64,000 nt of DNA from DAIDKA01 sp036267975 (GTDB lineage Bacteria > Pseudomonadota > Gammaproteobacteria > Steroidobacterales > Steroidobacteraceae): the NCBI GenBank assembly GCA_036267975.1, contig DATAVA010000026.1, positions 54,275 through 118,274 of the forward strand, given 5' to 3'. The position numbers and the translations under genes are program-made. Positions within the stretch are counted from its first letter, which is position 1. Every line of letters begins with the position of its first letter. The notes below the pieces were generated by a model, which saw only the letters and a program-made list of their open reading frames with translations, had not been told where the DNA came from and did no database searches. Below are positions 59,745 through 64,000 of the stretch, in pieces.

Positions 59745-62075
59745 GTGAACCGCAACCCCCGCACGTCTGGCCCGACTTGGCGGCGCCGCGCTGCCTTCGC
59801 GACAGGCGCAGTGGCGCTGCTGGCGTTTGCGGTCAGTGTGGTTGCGGCCGACCCCGCACCTGACCTCGCCGCGCCGGCGTCCAGTGCCAGCAGTGTTCCG
59901 CATCGCCCCCGCATTGGCCTGGTGTTGTCCGGAGGTGGCGCCCGCGGTGCTGCGCATATCGGCGTGCTCCAGGTGCTGGATCAGCTGCACGTACCGATCG
60001 ACGCCATTGCCGGAACGAGCATGGGCGCGGTAGTCGGTGGCCTCTACGCGAGTGGTCTGTCGGCGAACGACATTGCCAAAGTCGCCAATTCCCTGAACTG
60101 GCAGGACGCCTTTCATGATCGGCCGCCCCGCACTGATCTGACCTATCGCCGCAAGGAGGAAGATGAGAGCTTCCTCGTGAATTTTCCGTTGGGCGTCCGT
60201 AACTGGTCTTTTCAACTGCCGAAGGGGCTCATCAAAGGCCAAAGCCTGGAGATGCTCCTGCGTCGACTGACTTTGCCGGTGGCGACGATCCATTCGTTCG
60301 ACGGCCTGCCGACCCGCTTTCGGGCGGTCGCCACGGACCTCGCGACCGGCGAGGCGGTGGTGATGAAGGATGGCGATCTGGCCTCGGCCATGCGCGCGAG
60401 CTTGTCCGCGCCGGGACTGTTCGTGCCCGTGGAGCGCGAAGGACGGGTGCTCGTCGATGGTGGAGTCGCCGACAATCTGCCGATTGACGTCGCACGCATG
60501 ATGGACGTGGACATCCTGATCGTCGTGGACGTCGGCGCGCCACTGTATGCACGCGATCGCCTCGGCAGTGCGACGGCCATTTCCAACCAGATGCTGTCCA
60601 TCCTGATCCGGCGCGATGCCACGCGGCAGCTGCAAACGCTTGCCAAGTCAGACATCCTGATCAGTCCGGTGATGGGCAACGCCTCGTCCTTTGATTTCGG
60701 CATTGTGCCCAGGGCAATGGCGGCGGGCGCCAATGCGGCGCAGGAAATGAGCCAGCGTCTCAAGCAGCTGGCGCTGAGCCCCGATGACTACGCTCGCTAT
60801 CAAGCCGACCGCGCGGCGGTGCAACGCGGTCTGCCACGCATCGACTATGTGAAGGTGGATCCGAGTTCGGCGCCCTATGTCGATGCGTTAACCGGTTTGT
60901 TCGGGAAATTCGCGGGCGCGCAGCTCGATCCGAAAGCAGTTGAACGCACCATTACCGACTACTATGGCCGCGGCAAACTCGAAGGGCTCGACTATCAGGT
61001 GCTGACCGACGGCGACCAGCATGGTCTGCTGATCTCCGCCGAGCCGAACTCGTGGGGCTCCGACTATGTACGCTTCGGGCTTGGATTGCAGGATGACTTC
61101 CAGGGGAACGCCACCTACAACATAGGTGCGCGGCTGGTGATGGGGGACATCACGCGCACCGGCGGCGAGTGGGTGTGGGATCTGCAGACCGGAACTTCAC
61201 CGCATATCTACACCGAGTTGTATCTGCCATTCGAGCAGACTTCCGCGTACTTTCTGGATCCGCATACCGAATTCGATGACGTGAATGTGCCACTGGTCGA
61301 CTCCAACCAGAATCATCTTGCGGAGTTTCGCGTGCACACCTTCCGCACCGGGCTGGACGTAGGCCGTGAACTGGAAAATATCGGCGAGCTGCGTTTCGGC
61401 GCGTATCACGAGCAGGGCGGCACATCGGTGCTGGTCGGCGAGCCTGAACCGAAGACCGCGTTCAACGCGAACGGCTACTTCGCGCGCTTCTCGGTCGATC
61501 AGCTCGATGATGTGCGCTTCCCGCACAATGGGCAGTTGGCGAGCGTTGAGTGGAACAGCGAGCGCTACGAGGTCGGCAGCGACAAACCGTTTGACCGGTT
61601 GTCCCTGAACTGGCTGGCAGCCGGTACCTTCGGCCGTGAAACCGCCATTTTCTGGACCTCGGCCGGCGCCACCTTCAACCAGACGAATCCACTGGATGTC
61701 CGTACGCAGTATCCGCTCGGCGGGCTGTTCAATCTGTCGGGCATTGCCGCCGATTCACTGGCGGGACCGCAGTACGCCATCGCGCGGGTGCTGCTGTATC
61801 GGAAGATCGGCCGCGGCGGCGACGGGCCGTTTGATTTTCCGACCTATATCGGGGTGTCGTTCGAGGCCGGGAATGTGTTTCAGAAGCTCGGCGGTATCAA
61901 TTGGGCCAACAGCCGCAAGGATGCCAGCATCTTTCTGGGGATCGATACGTTCCTCGGACCGGTTTACCTCGCTACCGGCTACGAAGAGCACGGCCGGGAG
62001 GCGTTCTACCTGTTCCTCGGACGCACCTTCAGCAGCGGTCCGACCAGGGTCGGCGACGCCAGGGTCGGCGACTAA
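59745..62075 (+). CDS. PlpD-like patatin phospholipase with outer-membrane barrel (type V secretion-like)
   Basis: 776 residues: signal (AAFATGAVALLAFAVSVVAA), patatin domain with oxyanion GLVLSGGGARGAAHIGVL, Ser92 in IAGTSMGAVVGG and Asp238 in VLVDGGVADNLP; then a POTRA-like domain (IDYVKVDPSSAPYVDALTGL; YGRGKLEGLDYQVLTDGD) and from about residue 440 a BamA-type 16-strand barrel (YVRFGLGLQDDFQGNATYNI to EEHGREAFYLFLGRTF). This is the layout of the Pseudomonas lipolytic enzyme PlpD. The barrel-terminal Phe of GRTF is followed by 14 extra residues encoded partly by a tandem repeat. GTG 59745 is my choice; TTG 59703 is also in frame. No clear ribosome-binding site. Confidence 0.9.
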   Translation: MNRNPRTSGPTWRRRAAFATGAVALLAFAVSVVAADPAPDLAAPASSASSVPHRPRIGLVLSGGGARGAAHIGVLQVLDQLHVPIDAIAGTSMGAVVGGLYASGLSANDIAKVANSLNWQDAFHDRPPRTDLTYRRKEEDESFLVNFPLGVRNWSFQLPKGLIKGQSLEMLLRRLTLPVATIHSFDGLPTRFRAVATDLATGEAVVMKDGDLASAMRASLSAPGLFVPVEREGRVLVDGGVADNLPIDVARMMDVDILIVVDVGAPLYARDRLGSATAISNQMLSILIRRDATRQLQTLAKSDILISPVMGNASSFDFGIVPRAMAAGANAAQEMSQRLKQLALSPDDYARYQADRAAVQRGLPRIDYVKVDPSSAPYVDALTGLFGKFAGAQLDPKAVERTITDYYGRGKLEGLDYQVLTDGDQHGLLISAEPNSWGSDYVRFGLGLQDDFQGNATYNIGARLVMGDITRTGGEWVWDLQTGTSPHIYTELYLPFEQTSAYFLDPHTEFDDVNVPLVDSNQNHLAEFRVHTFRTGLDVGRELENIGELRFGAYHEQGGTSVLVGEPEPKTAFNANGYFARFSVDQLDDVRFPHNGQLASVEWNSERYEVGSDKPFDRLSLNWLAAGTFGRETAIFWTSAGATFNQTNPLDVRTQYPLGGLFNLSGIAADSLAGPQYAIARVLLYRKIGRGGDGPFDFPTYIGVSFEAGNVFQKLGGINWANSRKDASIFLGIDTFLGPVYLATGYEEHGREAFYLFLGRTFSSGPTRVGDARVGD
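62044..62072 (+). repeat. 14-bp tandem duplication at the 3' end of the patatin-barrel gene
   Basis: CCAGGGTCGGCGAC occurs at 62044-62057 and again at 62059-62072 (period 15), coding RVGD-A-RVGD immediately before the stop. It looks like a recent replication-slippage event. Confidence 0.85.
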
Positions 62076-62338
62076 AGCCCGCGGCTTGCGGCGAGATTTT
62101 CGATCTTCTCGAAGCGCAGCGATGGGGTGTCCGAAGCGCGCGAATACTCGTGCCGGCGACTCATCTCGACCATATCCTGATCGCGCTCCCGGGGGGTGGC
62201 GTACCAGTGCAGGCGGTGCCATTCGGGCCCCAGCAACTTGCGAAAAGGATCACCGGACGGCAGGCTGACGCGCAAGCCGTAGGGTCGCACTGTCTCCAGC
62301 GCTGGGGAGCGTAAATTGTGTGCGTTACTGATGCCCAT
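62072..62338 (-). CDS. Small conserved-looking hypothetical protein
   Basis: 88 residues, soluble: MGISNAHNLRSPALETVRPY then GDPFRKLLGPEWHRLHWYAT and RERDQDMVEMSRRHEYSRAS. High Arg/His/Glu and two Trp; no signal peptide. I do not recognise the family. ATG 62338 has no strong ribosome-binding site. Its stop overlaps that of the patatin gene by 4 nt, and it is divergent from msrA across 103 bp. Amino-acid usage looks coding, so I keep it at moderate confidence. Confidence 0.6.
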   Translation of the reverse strand: MGISNAHNLRSPALETVRPYGLRVSLPSGDPFRKLLGPEWHRLHWYATPRERDQDMVEMSRRHEYSRASDTPSLRFEKIENLAASRGL

Positions 62339-62441
62339 GGGCCGATTCTACCGCGCGCGCGCCAGGTGTGACAGCCGGCCTTGAGTTGCGCGGGGGCGCC
62401 CCCACGCAGATGATCGGTCCGAGATGCAACAGGAATCCATT

Positions 62442-63095
62442 ATGGCAAGCAGCAAAAACACCATTCCGGCGCAGGCGCTGCCGGGCCGTGCCACACCGTT
62501 GTCCGTGCCCGCGGCGCATTTCGTGAACCATCACCGCATTGCTGCGCCGTTCCCAGCTGGCATGCAGGAAGCCGTGTTCGGCATGGGTTGCTTCTGGGGC
62601 GCCGAGCAGCTGTTCTGGAAGTTGCCGGGGGTGTATTCCACGGCGGTGGCCTACGCCGGCGGCCATACGCCGAACCCGACCTACCAGGAGGTGTGCAGCG
62701 GGCTCACGGGCCACACCGAGGTAGTGAAGGTAGTCTTTGATCCCACGGTCACTTCTTACGAAGACCTGTTGCAGGCGTTTTGGGAAAGCCATAATCCGAC
62801 CGAAGGCATGCGTCAGGGCAACGATGTCGGCACGCAGTACCGTTCTGCCATCTACACCCATGGGCCCGAACAGCAAAGCCTTGCAGCACAGTCCCGCGAG
62901 CATTTTCAGGGCCAACTCAATGCCGCAGGACTTGGAACCATAACCACCGAGATTATTCCGGCACAGACGTTCTATTACGCCGAGGACTATCACCAGCAGT
63001 ACCTGGCGAAGAATCCGGACGGGTACTGCCCGAATCATTCGTGCGGAATTCCGTATAGATCCGCGGTGTTATATACGGGTGAGAAGGCAAAATAG
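62442..63095 (+). CDS. msrA: Peptide-methionine (S)-S-oxide reductase
   Basis: 217 residues. Repairs methionine-S-sulfoxide. Catalytic EAVFGMGCFWGAEQLFWKLP, VAYAGGHTPNPTYQEVCSGL, TGHTEVVKVVFDP, NPTEGMRQGNDVGTQYRSAI and AQTFYYAEDYHQQYLAKNPD are all standard; CPNHSCGIPY provides resolving-Cys candidates. Length and N-terminal extension match E. coli MsrA (212). I use ATG 62442, preceded by AGGA at 7-nt spacing, over ATG 62424. No MsrB is adjacent. Confidence 0.95.
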   Translation: MASSKNTIPAQALPGRATPLSVPAAHFVNHHRIAAPFPAGMQEAVFGMGCFWGAEQLFWKLPGVYSTAVAYAGGHTPNPTYQEVCSGLTGHTEVVKVVFDPTVTSYEDLLQAFWESHNPTEGMRQGNDVGTQYRSAIYTHGPEQQSLAAQSREHFQGQLNAAGLGTITTEIIPAQTFYYAEDYHQQYLAKNPDGYCPNHSCGIPYRSAVLYTGEKAK

Positions 63096-63536
63096 TTGGC
63101 GTTACTTGGCTCCCCATCGGGAAGCCAATGGGTTACCAAGAGAACGTGTGTTTTTCTGCGGGAAAACGCCGTGTGATTTCGGCGTTGAGGTCTACCGGAA
63201 GTCTACCGGTGTTCCGGACGTAGGAAAGTCCTCGGGGAAGCGTATAGACCGAAATTGCGTTTATGGGGCATAGGCCCGGGTGCTGGATTCGATCCTTGAC
63301 TACGCTGTAGTTGACGTTCGGGTTTGGGAATTTGGCGGAATTTCTGAAGACGCCGCACGCAAACGAGCGGTCTTCAACAACTGGTTTCTGTCTGTTATGA
63401 AGCGCCGGTTTGTTCAACATGACGGTTTCGATTATGACCCCAATAGCCGATACCGAGTGCTTCCCGTGGACCTCGAAGCTATCGTTCTTGATCGACTGGA
63501 AGATGATGGAGCAATTACCGGTTGTCCGTGCCCGAA
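63096..63536. other. AT-richer intergenic patch after msrA
   Basis: Base composition drops visibly below the flanks. It holds an imperfect hairpin at 63106-63128 (TTGGCT/AGCCAA arms) just after msrA, a direct repeat GTCTACCGG at 63189-63197 and again 11 nt later, and one weak plus-strand frame (next entry). I see no tRNA, integrase, transposase or terminal inverted repeats. It may be a decayed or foreign insertion. Confidence 0.4.
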
Positions 63537-63600
63537 TCAACCACATTCGGCTCCAGACGAAGTTGTTGCGTCGGCACCCAGTACGCGAACCAGCAGGTAA
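63280..63600 (+). CDS. Doubtful small ORF
   Basis: 106 codons from GTG 63280. The middle looks protein-like (VWEFGGISEDAARKRAVFNN; YDPNSRYRVLPVDLEAIVLD), but the last 25 residues lie antisense to the PAS gene and are Pro/Ser/Thr-rich. There is no convincing ribosome-binding site and I do not recognise a family. It could be the remnant of a foreign gene. Confidence 0.25.
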   Translation: MLDSILDYAVVDVRVWEFGGISEDAARKRAVFNNWFLSVMKRRFVQHDGFDYDPNSRYRVLPVDLEAIVLDRLEDDGAITGCPCPNQPHSAPDEVVASAPSTRTSR

Positions 63601-64000
63601 TCGTAATGCCTGCGGCCAAACGTGCCTGTAAATGGGACCTCGCCGCGAACGGGTTTCTTGGTGGCGACGATTTGATCGATTTCCCGATCATGCATCTGCG
63701 CATGCCAGGGCGCGTAGCCCAGTTCCAGGCAATTTTTGCCCAGGGCCTCTTCGGATGTTTTCCCCCACATCTTGAGCAGGCCTTCGTTGGCGTAGATGAA
63801 GCGATGGTCCAATCCCCATACGTAAGCGAGATCTGGCGTATTTGCGAGGACGGCTTCGTACATTTGTTTTTGATCAGCCAGCGCATTCGCGTGCCGAGTA
63901 TCGAGCTCGGCGCGCGCGGCCTGGAGGGCGCGGTTGAGCTCCTCGAGTTCCCGATGACGCTGACGTAGTTCGCAAAGGACCGCAACTTTGCTACGAAGGA
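63537..64000 (-). CDS. PAS-domain signalling protein, 5' end beyond window, apparently 3'-truncated
   Basis: The minus frame is open from the window edge at 64000 to a stop at 63537. It encodes a coiled-coil (RQRHRELEELNRALQAARAE) followed by a PAS domain: YEAVLANTPDLAYVWGLDHR, FIYANEGLLKMWGKTSEEAL, GKNCLELGYAPWHAQMHDRE and RRHYDYLLVRVLGAD. PAS sensors of this kind normally continue into another PAS, a histidine kinase or GGDEF domain; here translation ends 11 residues after the last PAS strand, at the AT-richer patch, with an odd tail (ATTSSGAECG). Probably a broken kinase or cyclase, or a PAS-terminal sensor. The upstream N-terminus is not visible. Confidence 0.75.
   Translation of the reverse strand, partial: LRSKVAVLCELRQRHRELEELNRALQAARAELDTRHANALADQKQMYEAVLANTPDLAYVWGLDHRFIYANEGLLKMWGKTSEEALGKNCLELGYAPWHAQMHDREIDQIVATKKPVRGEVPFTGTFGRRHYDYLLVRVLGADATTSSGAECG

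Noticed and set aside
62044..62072. CRISPR or minisatellite interpretation of the 14-bp repeat
   Set aside because: Only two copies one base apart within a coding sequence; simple slippage explains it.
63133..63546. Minus-strand 137-codon frame in the AT-richer patch
   Set aside because: Odd composition, no recognisable motif, and overlaps the PAS gene end in a different frame; likely a chance opening in lower-GC DNA.

Overview
The window is 64 kb of GC-rich, densely packed bacterial chromosome. It has about 51 protein genes, many with 1-4 nt start/stop overlaps, and I see no rRNA, tRNA, CRISPR array or insertion sequence. Gene content (RlmKL, DUF2058, class 2 PyrD, BtuB under a cobalamin riboswitch, Bcr/CflA, a PlpD-like patatin, a GlyGly-CTERM peptidase, a Puu-type putrescine pathway) points to a gammaproteobacterium. 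Something near the Xanthomonadales/Nevskiales/Steroidobacterales is my inference; no marker gene proves it.

Layout. 1-4.7 kb: a minus-strand operon of a NikR-like regulator, two DUF1989 proteins (UAAP1, UAAP2) and a biotin-dependent urea/guanidine carboxylase cut by the left edge, behind a perfect 28-bp palindrome. 4.8-8.1 kb: a secreted DUF5666-like protein, MmsA, a DUF2058 protein and a RutE-type nitroreductase. 8.3-16.1 kb: glycogen and sugar-phosphate metabolism (glgP, tal, pgm) with a DedA-rhodanese fusion and a Bcr/CflA exporter. 16.1-22.4 kb: a cobalamin riboswitch, a BtuB-like receptor, a PQQ-type dehydrogenase fused to a cupin, and two FtsX-like permeases with no ATPase beside them. 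22.4-31.8 kb: aldehyde and sugar oxidation (aldehyde dehydrogenase, glyoxalase I, a glycosidase-like secreted protein, an AGE-family epimerase, an SMP-30-like propeller, a cytochrome c-sorbosone dehydrogenase fusion). 31.9-40.4 kb: an MFS exporter, YciH, a possible ferritin-like protein, a DUF885 peptidase-like protein, an esterase, a PurM-like protein, pyrD and an OmpA-domain protein. 40.4-56.5 kb: a polyamine locus. 56.6-63.1 kb: a subtilisin with a GlyGly-CTERM tail, a TPR protein, a patatin-barrel protein and MsrA. 63.1-64 kb: a visibly AT-richer patch next to a 3'-truncated PAS-domain gene running off the right edge.

How the genes work together. The polyamine locus is the most coherent system. 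Agmatine deiminase feeds the agmatine-to-putrescine route, PotFGHI imports putrescine or spermidine, and PuuA, PuuB and PuuD form, oxidise and hydrolyse the gamma-glutamyl intermediates. A cupin-HTH PuuR-like regulator and an omega-aminotransferase are divergently transcribed. The gamma-glutamyl-aldehyde dehydrogenase (PuuC) is not beside them; the aldehyde dehydrogenase at 22.4 kb is the nearest candidate. The left-edge operon looks like guanidine (or urea) nitrogen assimilation. The 16-32 kb stretch looks like a periplasmic sugar/aldehyde oxidation region.

Functional calls rest on motifs, gene order and family knowledge; no database search was run. Residue alignments to named reference proteins are from memory and are marked as such.
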